NCBI GenBank assembly: GCA_001786015.1
Contig: MFVH01000028.1
Location: forward strand, 1-10,239
Length of the DNA: 10,239 nt
Direction of reading: 5' to 3'
DNA from: Candidatus Nomurabacteria bacterium RIFCSPLOWO2_01_FULL_46_18
Lineage (GTDB): Bacteria; Patescibacteriota; Minisyncoccia; Phycocordibacterales; UBA9973
The number at the start of each line of letters is the position of its first letter. Position 1 is the first letter of the stretch. The translations under genes and the position numbers were made by a program. Below are positions 1-5,009 of the stretch, piece after piece. The notes beneath the pieces were generated by a model that saw only the letters and a list, made by a program, of their open reading frames with translations, made no database searches and was not told the origin of the DNA.

Positions 1-202
1 CTCGCTTTTTCATAGTGCGCCAACCGCTGGTGGAAACTTCAATAATTATCGTTTTATTTAGTTCCGGCACAAAAATTCTCTTCTTCTGAAGATTCTGGTA
101 CTTCCGCACCTTGCCGGTCGGGTTGAATTTAGTGGCGCGGGTCCGGTTCGAATATCCGCCGCCGACAATCGAGCTCCTTTTAGTGATCGGATCTATTTTC
201 AT
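1..202 (-). CDS. rpmB: 50S ribosomal protein bL28, 5' part (runs off the window)
   Basis: Structural protein of the large ribosomal subunit. Reading the minus strand from the ATG at 202 gives an open frame of 67 codons with no stop before the window edge. It begins MKIDPITKRSSIVGGGY and continues through SNRTRATKFNPTGK, VRKYQNLQKKRIFVPEL and EVSTSGWRTMKKR. This matches the bL28 family pattern of a Gly-rich N-terminus, an Arg/Lys-rich 'NLQKKR..VPEL' core and a C-terminal 'TSGWRTMKK' strand. The Cys pairs that some bL28 proteins carry near the N-terminus are absent from the visible part. The gene is divergent from the M50 protease gene with 31 nt between the two start codons. No clear SD precedes it. 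The C-terminal end is outside the window. Identification is from recognised family sequence; confidence is high despite truncation. Confidence 0.85.
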   Translation of the reverse strand, partial: MKIDPITKRSSIVGGGYSNRTRATKFNPTGKVRKYQNLQKKRIFVPELNKTIIIEVSTSGWRTMKKR

Positions 203-209
203 GAGAGTT

Positions 210-233
210 CTATCATGCTATCATAGAGATTGC
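210..233. promoter_or_regulatory. Short divergent spacer with tandem CTATCAT repeat and possible -10 box
   Basis: The 31-nt gap between the two divergent starts contains a direct repeat, CTATCATG (210-217) followed by CTATCATA (218-225). On the minus strand 225-220 reads TATGAT, a good -10 hexamer that would place a transcription start about 10 nt before the rpmB ATG. No convincing -35 box is visible. The gap is too small for two ordinary promoters, so any M50 promoter would have to overlap rpmB. Confidence 0.3.
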
Positions 234-866
234 ATGAGCGCAATTGATGTAATTTTTTATATCGCGATTCTCATCATGTCGGTGGTAATCCATGAAGTTT
301 CGCATGGCTACGCGGCGGAATATTTCGGCGACAAAACCGCGCGCTTCGCCGGACGACTTACCCTGAATCCGCTCCGGCACCTGGATTTCTTCGGCTCGAT
401 TATCCTCCCCCTGATTCTGGTTATCAGTAAAGCGGGATTCATTATCGGCTGGGCCAAGCCGGTGCCTTACAATCCGGAGAATCTCTCGAATCGAAGATGG
501 GGCACGATTGCCGTTGCCTTCGCTGGAATTTTCGCCAACCTTATTGTCGCTCTCATTTTTGGTTTGATTATCCGCTTAGCTGTTTATTTTGATTTCGTTT
601 ACCCCCCGCTTTTTTTTATTTCCGGCCTGATTGTTTTTCTCAATTTACTTTTAGCCCTTTTTAACCTGATGCCCTTCCCGCCCTTGGACGGCTCGAAAAT
701 TCTTTTCTCGCTCCTACCAGCGCGTTTTTATCACCTGGAAGCCCTTTTGGAGCGATACGCGATTTTCATTTTTCTACTTTTTATTTTTTTCATCTGGAGT
801 CAAGTTTTCCCAATCGTCGTATATCTCTATAACCTATTTACCGGCGGCTCGCCCGGCTTTCTCTAA
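234..866 (+). CDS. Site-2 protease-like M50 zinc metallopeptidase (integral membrane)
   Basis: Predicted intramembrane zinc metallopeptidase of the M50/S2P family, 210 aa, acting in the cytoplasmic membrane. The first hydrophobic helix carries the HExxH motif as H20-E21-V22-S23-H24, whose two His bind zinc and whose Glu activates water. A second motif, NLMPFPPLDG (144-153), supplies the third zinc ligand D152. The GWAKPVPYNP loop (72-81) is typical of the short bacterial S2P subgroup. There are about five or six hydrophobic segments and no PDZ domain, so it is not a full RseP-type enzyme. The frame is open from 111, but those codons overlap rpmB and lack family similarity. The ATG at 234 puts the HExxH helix at the usual distance from the N-terminus. 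The substrate is unknown. It has no obvious functional link to the ribosomal genes downstream. Confidence 0.88.
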   Translation: MSAIDVIFYIAILIMSVVIHEVSHGYAAEYFGDKTARFAGRLTLNPLRHLDFFGSIILPLILVISKAGFIIGWAKPVPYNPENLSNRRWGTIAVAFAGIFANLIVALIFGLIIRLAVYFDFVYPPLFFISGLIVFLNLLLALFNLMPFPPLDGSKILFSLLPARFYHLEALLERYAIFIFLLFIFFIWSQVFPIVVYLYNLFTGGSPGFL

Positions 867-869
867 ATA

Positions 870-893
870 TTGCAATTTATCTATAGTTATAGT
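870..893 (+). promoter_or_regulatory. Weak candidate promoter for the rpsL operon
   Basis: The AT-rich stretch after the M50 stop codon holds two TATAGT hexamers (882-887 and 888-893), each one base from the -10 consensus. A TTGCAA at 870-875 is -35-like but lies only 12 nt from the second hexamer, so the pair is not well spaced. Use of 888-893 would start RNA near 900, just before the folded element at 906. Confidence 0.3.
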
Positions 894-905
894 AAATTAA
901 ACCCT

Positions 906-960
906 GAGTCTTTCCCGCTTTCTTCGGGATTCCGCCGGAGGCGGTGACGGACTCTTTTTT
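906..960 (+). promoter_or_regulatory. Three-stem folded element with T6 tail before rpsL
   Basis: The RNA can form a three-way junction. The closing stem is GAGTCT (906-911) with GGACTC (949-954). Arm one is TCCCG (913-917) with CGGGA (925-929). Arm two is CCGCC (932-936) with GGCGG (940-944). Six T follow at 955-960, then AATC and the rpsL ATG at 965. The T tail suggests an intrinsic terminator for the M50 gene. Its position a few bases before rpsL and the junction shape equally suit a 5' leader or autoregulatory site. The only SD-like GGAGG (937-941) lies in the hairpin loop, about 23 nt from the ATG. Pairings are seen in the sequence; function is inferred. Confidence 0.55.
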
Positions 961-964
961 AATC

Positions 965-1393
965 ATGCCAACCATTAATCAGTTAGTTAAAAAGGGCAGA
1001 AAGAAAGTGCAATCGAAAGACAAGACGGTAGCCCTTACCCGCGGTTTTAATGTTTTGAAAAACAAGCCGGTCTTTTTCCCTTCACCCTTCAAGCGTGGCG
1101 TTTGCGTCAAGGTCACGACCACCACTCCGAAAAAACCGAATTCCGCTCTCCGAAAAATTGCCCGAGTGCGACTTACCAACGGAATGGAAGTGACCGCCTA
1201 TATTCCCGGCGAGGGACATAATCTGCAAGAGCACTCGGTGGTGATGCTTCGCGGCGGCCGGGTCAAAGATTTAATCGGAGTAAGATATCATATCGTGCGA
1301 GGAGTGCTCGATACTCAAGGAGTAGAAAAGAGGCGACAGGGACGATCGCTTTACGGCACTAAACAAGTAAAGAAAGATGCGACGAAAGGTTAA
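965..1393 (+). CDS. rpsL: 30S ribosomal protein uS12
   Basis: Decoding-centre protein of the small subunit, 142 aa. It has the family start MPTINQLVKKGRKK, the loop TTTTPKKPNSALRKIARVRL (51-70), and GEGHNLQEHSVVMLRGGRVKD (82-102). Relative to the 124-aa E. coli protein there is an insertion of about 13 residues before KRGVCVKV and a longer C-terminal tail. Lys56 and Lys101, equivalent to the streptomycin-relevant K43 and K88 of E. coli, are kept, as is Asp102, the residue thiomethylated by RimO in some bacteria. The residue equivalent to E. coli Pro91 is Ile104, which is unusual. An in-frame GTG at 944 was rejected as the start because it lies inside the hairpin, while the ATG at 965 gives the canonical N-terminus. 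First gene of the str cluster; its 3' end overlaps rpsG by 17 nt. Confidence 0.97.
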   Translation: MPTINQLVKKGRKKVQSKDKTVALTRGFNVLKNKPVFFPSPFKRGVCVKVTTTTPKKPNSALRKIARVRLTNGMEVTAYIPGEGHNLQEHSVVMLRGGRVKDLIGVRYHIVRGVLDTQGVEKRRQGRSLYGTKQVKKDATKG

Positions 1394-1847
1394 TAATAGA
1401 AAAACAGTTTCCCCCGATTTTCTGTATAATTCAGAGAAACTCGAGAAATTTATAAACTACATTATGTGGAGCGGGAAAAAAGAAACCGCTCGACGGATAG
1501 TTTACGGAGCCTTGGAAGTGATTAAGGAAAAAACCGGCAATCCGAATCCGCTGGAAGTTTTTGACGCGGCGCTTCGAAACACCAGCCCCCTGACCGAAGT
1601 CCGTTCCAAGCGTATCGGCGGCGCCAACTATCAGGTTCCGCGCGAAGTTCGCCCGGATAGGAGACTCGCTCTGGCCATGCGCTGGATTCGTCTTGCCGCC
1701 CGCGGTAAAAAGGGAAGCCCGATGCATTTGAAGCTGGCCGAAGAACTGATTGCCGCCTCGAAGAACGAGGGCATAGCCGTTAAAAAGAAAGAGGATACTC
1801 ACAAGATGGCGGAATCCAACAAAGCCTTTGCGCATTTTACTTGGTAG
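1377..1847 (+). CDS. rpsG: 30S ribosomal protein uS7
   Basis: Primary 16S rRNA-binding protein that nucleates assembly of the 30S head, 156 aa, the usual family length. Visible features are the basic N-terminus MRRKVNNRK, the helix KLEKFINYIMWSGKKETARR (21-40), the beta-hairpin SKRIGGANYQVPREVRP (77-93) that contacts tRNA at the E site, LALAMRWIRLAA (97-108), and the end AESNKAFAHFTW, close to the family's AEANKAFAHYRW. The ATG lies inside the last codons of rpsL in another frame (17-nt overlap), which implies translational coupling. S7 is the autoregulator of the str operon in E. coli, but no equivalent rpsL-rpsG intergenic target can exist here because the genes overlap. fusA follows after 6 nt. 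Confidence 0.97.
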   Translation: MRRKVNNRKTVSPDFLYNSEKLEKFINYIMWSGKKETARRIVYGALEVIKEKTGNPNPLEVFDAALRNTSPLTEVRSKRIGGANYQVPREVRPDRRLALAMRWIRLAARGKKGSPMHLKLAEELIAASKNEGIAVKKKEDTHKMAESNKAFAHFTW

Positions 1848-1853
1848 AAAAAT

Positions 1854-4004
1854 ATGGAAAGAGACTACCCATTAGAAAAAGTTAGGAATTTTGGGATTAT
1901 CGCGCATATCGACGCGGGCAAAACAACCACGACCGAGCGAGTGCTTTACTATACCGGCCGTTCGCATAAAATCGGCGAAGTCCATGAAGGCGACACGGTG
2001 ATGGATTGGATGGAACAGGAGCGCGAGCGCGGGATCACCATCACTTCAGCCGCGACCACTTGCTTTTGGACTCCCACCCATGCGGATCAAAACGATAAAA
2101 GTAAAAAACATCGTTTCAACATCATCGATACTCCCGGTCACATCGATTTTACCGTTGAGGTGAAGCGCTCGCTTAGGGTGCTCGACGGCGCGGTGGTGGT
2201 TTTCGACGGAGTGGCCGGAGTTGAACCGCAATCGGAAACCAACTGGCGCTACGCCGATGAAGCGAAAGTTCCGCGAGTCTGCTTTATAAACAAGCTCGAC
2301 CGCATCGGCGCTTCTTTCGAGCGTTCTTACGCCACAATTTTAGACCGTTTGAATAAAAACGCAGTCCGAATGCAGATCCCGATCGGCTTGGAAGAAAAAT
2401 TCGAAGGAGTTGTAGATCTTTTGACTATGAAGGCCTACTATTTTGAAGGCGAAATGGGAAATGAAGTCAAGCAGGACGAAATTCCGGAGGACCTAAAAGC
2501 CGATGCGGAAAAATATCGCCACGAACTGGTGGAAAAAATAGTGGAAACCGACGATATGCTCATGACCGAATATCTGGAAGGCATGGTTCCGCATGTTGAA
2601 ACTCTTAAAAAAACATTGCGCAAAGCAGTGATTGAAAATATAATTTTTCCGGTCTTTACCGGCTCGGCACTCAAAAATAAAGGAGTTCAGCTTATCCTCG
2701 ACGCGGTGGTGGATTATTTGCCGTCGCCGACGGACATTCCAGCTATCTCTGGAATCAACCCGGAAACGGAAGAGCCGATGGTCCGCCATGCGTCAGACGC
2801 GGAGCCTTTCTCCGCGCTTGCTTTTAAAGTCGCGAGCGACCCCTTTGTTGGCCAACTCATTTTCTTCCGCGTTTACTCCGGCACGCTTTCCGCCGGAAGT
2901 TATGTCTATAATCCGCGAACTCGCAATAAAGAAAGGATTGGGCGAATTCTTCGTCTGCACGCCAACGACCGCGAAGAAGTGAAAAAAGTTTTTGCCGGCG
3001 AGATCGCCGCGGCGGTGGGTCTCCGTGATACCATCACCTCCGACACTCTCTGCGATGAAGCGAACCCGATCGAACTTAACCGGATTATTTTCCCGGAGCC
3101 GGTTATTTCGCTTCGGATTGAACCTAAGACTAAAGCCGACCAGGAAAAAATGGGCTTGGCCTTGAATCGCTTGGCGCAGGAAGATCCGACTTTTAAAGTT
3201 TCGACTGACCAAGAAACCGGCGAGACGATTATCGCTGGAATGGGGGAGCTCCATCTGGAAATCATTGTTGAGAGGATGAAGCGTGAATTTACCGTTGAAG
3301 CGAATGTCGGGAAGCCCCAAGTGGCCTATCGCGAAACGATTACCGGAGAATCCGAAGCCGAAGGAAAATACATCAAGCAGTCTGGCGGTCGCGGAAACTA
3401 CGGACACGTTCGCATTAGAATTAAACCGATGCAGGCGCTTTCCAAAGAAGAGTTGGAGGATCTGCCGAAAAACACCAAACGCTCGGCTGGATTTGAATTC
3501 ATCAATTCGATTAGAGGCGGAGTCATTCCACAGGAATTTATTCCGGCTTGCGAGAAAGGATTCAAAGAGGGGCTGGATCGCGGAGTTGTGGCCGGTTTTA
3601 AAATCGTGAATATTTCCGTCGATCTTTGGGACGGGAGCTATCACGAAGTTGATTCGAATGAGATGGCTTTCAAGATCGCGGCTTCGATGGCGGTGCAAGA
3701 CGCTTGCCGTCGCGCCAATCCGGTCTTGCTTGAGCCGATGATGAAAGTAGAAGTTGTTGTGCCGGAGAAATTCATGGGCGATATTACCGGAAATCTCTCT
3801 TCGAAGCGCGGACTTATCGAAAGCATGGAAGACCGGGGAATGAACAAAGTAATTCGCGCCGTAGTGCCGCTATCGGAGATGTTCGGCTACATGACCGGCC
3901 TGCGCTCCATGACCGAAGGCCGAGCGTCTTTCAACATGGAATTCGTTCGCTATGATATTGTACCTAACAATGTGGCTGAAACTATTATAGCGGCGAGGAA
4001 GTAA
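1854..4004 (+). CDS. fusA: Elongation factor G (ribosomal translocase GTPase)
   Basis: GTPase that drives mRNA-tRNA translocation after peptide bond formation, 716 aa, normal for the family. G1 is AHIDAGKT (17-24), the switch region ends RGITI (59-63), G3 is DTPGH (92-96) with catalytic His96, G4 is NKLDR (146-150), and G5 lies in GSALKNKGV. An insertion of hydrophilic residues (about 74-87) sits between switch I and G3. Domain II follows near 310-405, with the domain III signature GMGELHLEII and the domain IV element QSGGRGNYGHVRIRI. The end MTGLRSMTEGRASFNMEF is the domain V helix region. No SD precedes the ATG, which is 6 nt after rpsG, so coupling is likely. It is followed by a strong intrinsic terminator rather than by tuf. 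Confidence 0.98.
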   Translation: MERDYPLEKVRNFGIIAHIDAGKTTTTERVLYYTGRSHKIGEVHEGDTVMDWMEQERERGITITSAATTCFWTPTHADQNDKSKKHRFNIIDTPGHIDFTVEVKRSLRVLDGAVVVFDGVAGVEPQSETNWRYADEAKVPRVCFINKLDRIGASFERSYATILDRLNKNAVRMQIPIGLEEKFEGVVDLLTMKAYYFEGEMGNEVKQDEIPEDLKADAEKYRHELVEKIVETDDMLMTEYLEGMVPHVETLKKTLRKAVIENIIFPVFTGSALKNKGVQLILDAVVDYLPSPTDIPAISGINPETEEPMVRHASDAEPFSALAFKVASDPFVGQLIFFRVYSGTLSAGSYVYNPRTRNKERIGRILRLHANDREEVKKVFAGEIAAAVGLRDTITSDTLCDEANPIELNRIIFPEPVISLRIEPKTKADQEKMGLALNRLAQEDPTFKVSTDQETGETIIAGMGELHLEIIVERMKREFTVEANVGKPQVAYRETITGESEAEGKYIKQSGGRGNYGHVRIRIKPMQALSKEELEDLPKNTKRSAGFEFINSIRGGVIPQEFIPACEKGFKEGLDRGVVAGFKIVNISVDLWDGSYHEVDSNEMAFKIAASMAVQDACRRANPVLLEPMMKVEVVVPEKFMGDITGNLSSKRGLIESMEDRGMNKVIRAVVPLSEMFGYMTGLRSMTEGRASFNMEFVRYDIVPNNVAETIIAARK

Positions 4005-4015
4005 ACTAAAATATT

Positions 4016-4054
4016 AAAAACAAAAGATCCTCATCACGAGGATTTTTTGTTTTT
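4016..4054 (+). terminator. Intrinsic terminator after fusA (A-rich arm, T-rich arm)
   Basis: Stem ATCCTC (4027-4032) with GAGGAT (4038-4043), loop ATCAC. It extends outward through an A-rich left arm (AAAAACAAAA, 4016-4025) pairing with TTTTGTTTTT (4045-4054), with one G-T pair at 4026/4044. About 17 bp in total. The T-rich right arm makes it a terminator on the plus strand, and the A-rich left arm could let it act in the other direction too. It closes the rpsL-rpsG-fusA unit. Confidence 0.88.
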
Positions 4055-4055
4055 G

Positions 4056-4094
4056 TTGTATAGGTATTGACAAATTTATTATAATGTGTATTAT
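4056..4094 (+). promoter_or_regulatory. Overlapping sigma-70-type promoters for the orphan ORF
   Basis: TTGACA (4067-4072) is followed after 16 nt by TATTAT (4089-4094). A second pair is TTGTAT (4056-4061), 18 nt, TATAAT (4080-4085). Either would start RNA between about 4092 and 4101, at or just before the leader hairpin. The perfect -35 in one pair and perfect -10 in the other, directly after a terminator, make this one of the most convincing promoter regions in the window. Confidence 0.65.
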
Positions 4095-4097
4095 GTC

Positions 4098-4143
4098 AAT
4101 AGGTTTCCTGTTCTTTACACTTCCGTGAGGAACAGACCCTATT
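4098..4143 (+). promoter_or_regulatory. Folded 5' leader of the orphan ORF
   Basis: Nested stems: AATAGG (4098-4103) with CCTATT (4138-4143), CTGTTC (4108-4113) with GAACAG (4130-4135), and CAC (4118-4120) with GTG (4125-4127) around a TTCC loop. An alternative, mutually exclusive hairpin is TTCC-GTGA-GGAA (4121-4132) with a GNRA-type loop. The structure ends about 10 nt before the SD-like GGGGGAG (4154-4160). It could protect the 5' end, control initiation, or be a site for a regulator. No known riboswitch class was recognised. Confidence 0.55.
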
Positions 4144-4162
4144 CCACAACCCAGGGGGAGTG

Positions 4163-4702
4163 ATGACCACCACGACGAAGGCAACTGGCTTCAACCTGTT
4201 CGCGGCGATGGCTACCGTGGACCTCTCGAGCACTCCGCCCAGCGGCGATCAGCTCACGGCCGTTCTTGACGGCGAGACCGTCATCGGGACGATGAGCGAG
4301 GACCTGGTGCGGATCTATCGTGTGGCCCTGAGTGTGGTGAGCCCCATCGATGCCCTCAGGGCGAAAGCAAGGGAGATGGATGCTGCCCACGCTTTGTCGC
4401 ACGAGGAGGCCGAGAGGACCGAGAACTACGATGGCCTCAACTGTCACGAGCACGCCGAGAAGCTGGCGGCCGTCGAGCAGGAAGCCGAGCTCCTGATGGC
4501 CCAGTTGGAGAACCTCAAGAGCATCTTCTGGGGCATGATCCGGCTGGAGTTCCCCGACTTGGGGCACTCCGATGCTGGTGTTCGTGAAGGCAACAAGGTC
4601 GTGCTCTGTCCCACTGGCGAGAAGGACGACTCTGCTCCACTGGAACTCCAGAGCTTTCTCGCCGCCATTGAAGACATGGGGGGGGAGCTCATCCGGATGT
4701 AA
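4163..4702 (+). CDS. Uncharacterised GC-rich orphan protein, 179 aa
   Basis: I do not recognise this protein family. It starts MTTTTKATGFNLFAAM and has a Thr/Ser/Pro-containing N-terminal third, then a long acidic, helix-prone middle (about 62-128, including HEEAERTENY and AAVEQEAELLMAQLENLKS) compatible with a coiled coil. It continues FWGMIRLEFPDLG, REGNKVVLCP and an acidic C-terminus. There is no signal peptide, membrane segment or catalytic motif. Base composition differs from its neighbours: 43 of 60 bases are G or C at 4201-4260, against 30 of 60 at 5041-5100 in tuf, and Leu is mostly CTG/CTC. The ATG at 4163 follows SD-like GGGGGAG with short spacing; a GTG at 4160 is in frame but less likely. 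With its own promoter, leader and terminator it forms a separate unit between fusA and tuf. Coding on this strand is supported by those signals; the 214-aa antisense frame has none. Confidence 0.7.
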   Translation: MTTTTKATGFNLFAAMATVDLSSTPPSGDQLTAVLDGETVIGTMSEDLVRIYRVALSVVSPIDALRAKAREMDAAHALSHEEAERTENYDGLNCHEHAEKLAAVEQEAELLMAQLENLKSIFWGMIRLEFPDLGHSDAGVREGNKVVLCPTGEKDDSAPLELQSFLAAIEDMGGELIRM

Positions 4703-4709
4703 GTAGTCC

Positions 4710-4726
4710 GGCGAGAGTGGCGAGAG
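4710..4726 (+). repeat. Tandem GGCGAGAG pair after the orphan ORF
   Basis: GGCGAGAG occurs at 4710-4717 and again at 4719-4726, separated by one T, just past the stop codon of the orphan ORF. Significance is unknown; it may be chance in a purine-rich stretch. Confidence 0.5.
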
Positions 4727-4741
4727 CAGTGTGCAACAATC

Positions 4742-4768
4742 GGGCTGGTTGCAATTCCGCACCAGCCC
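4742..4768 (+). other. Stable hairpin in the 3' untranslated region of the orphan ORF
   Basis: GGGCTGGT (4742-4749) pairs perfectly with ACCAGCCC (4761-4768). A further GC/GC pair (4751-4752 with 4759-4760) closes an AATTCC loop after one bulged T. There is no T-run directly after it, so it is not itself a terminator. It may block 3' exonucleases or mark the cassette boundary. Confidence 0.6.
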
Positions 4769-4772
4769 ATCG

Positions 4773-4813
4773 AACCCTAACAAGGAGGTAACAACCGCTT
4801 CGTTAGGGTTTTT
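4773..4813 (+). terminator. Terminator of the orphan cassette with an SD sequence in its loop
   Basis: AACCCTAAC (4773-4781) pairs perfectly with GTTAGGGTT (4802-4810), followed by T to 4813. The 20-nt interior contains AAGGAGGT (4782-4789), an exact complement of the 3' end of 16S rRNA. It can fold further through AAG with CTT (4798-4800) and GGT (4787-4789) with ACC (4794-4796) around AACA. No ATG, GTG or TTG stands at a usable distance behind this SD, so it does not initiate a gene here. Confidence 0.8.
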
Positions 4814-4891
4814 ATCATTTATGGCGAGCTGGAGTTTCTGGAATTGTTTGTTCTCCTCAAGAAGTAAAGAAGAAATTCAAAATTTAAAAGG

Positions 4892-4900
4892 TGGTATAAT
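4892..4900 (+). promoter_or_regulatory. Extended -10 promoter candidate upstream of tuf
   Basis: TG-G-TATAAT (4892-4900) is a full extended -10 element. It would start RNA around 4907, three bases before the ATG of a 14-codon ORF. No good -35 is seen, which extended -10 promoters can do without. Confidence 0.45.
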
Positions 4901-4909
4901 ATAAAAATT

Positions 4910-4954
4910 ATGAGTGGATTGACAATGTTTTTTAATTTGTTAGTATGTAAATAA
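4910..4954 (+). CDS. Possible 14-aa leader peptide before tuf
   Basis: An ATG at 4910 opens MSGLTMFFNLLVCK and stops at 4952-4954, with the stop codon touching the left arm of the T-tailed hairpin at 4953-4970. An upstream extended -10 element would make the message nearly leaderless. The layout resembles an attenuation leader, but no run of one regulatory amino acid is present and an ORF this short can arise by chance. It also overlaps a second promoter candidate. Treat as tentative. Confidence 0.2.
   Translation: MSGLTMFFNLLVCK
4919..4946 (+). promoter_or_regulatory. Candidate main promoter of the tuf-S10 unit
   Basis: A perfect TTGACA (4919-4924) stands 16 nt before TAGTAT (4941-4946, four of six consensus bases). 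RNA would begin near 4953, at the start of the hairpin before tuf. It lies within an AT-rich spacer between a terminator and a highly expressed gene, where a promoter is expected. Confidence 0.5.
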
Positions 4955-4973
4955 CTGCACTTTGGCAGTTTTT
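4953..4973 (+). terminator. Attenuator-like or 5'-terminal hairpin before tuf
   Basis: AACTGC (4953-4958) pairs with GCAGTT (4965-4970) around ACTTTG, with T from 4969 to 4973. The shape is that of a weak intrinsic terminator. No complete gene needs terminating here because the orphan cassette already ended at 4813, so attenuation or a 5' stabilising hairpin for the tuf message are alternatives. Confidence 0.5.
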
Positions 4974-5009
4974 ATGTTGCTTATTATTAAATAATTTTTA
5001 AACAATCAT

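Noticed and set aside
111..233. Extended N-terminus for the M50 protease
   Set aside because: These codons run through rpmB on the other strand, and the added residues do not resemble the family's short N-terminus; the ATG at 234 fits.
944..964. GTG start giving seven extra residues on S12
   Set aside because: It lies in the hairpin arm and T-run; MPTINQLV from the ATG at 965 is the family start.
2793..3698. 301-codon minus-strand frame opposite fusA
   Set aside because: Shadow of a certain EF-G gene; no start signals and no family likeness.
4139..4783. 214-codon open frame on the minus strand across the whole orphan cassette
   Set aside because: High GC content removes stop codons on both strands. 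The plus strand has a promoter, SD-like site and correctly oriented T-tailed terminator; the minus frame has none and its translation resembles no protein I know.
4773..4810. Integron attC-like recombination site
   Set aside because: The stem is long, but the core-site pattern at both ends is not seen and no integrase is in the window; a terminator explains it better.
4821..4904. 27-codon ORF (MASWSFWNCLF...) after the cassette terminator
   Set aside because: The SD inside the terminator is too far away and paired; no family resemblance and no promoter between. Probably chance.
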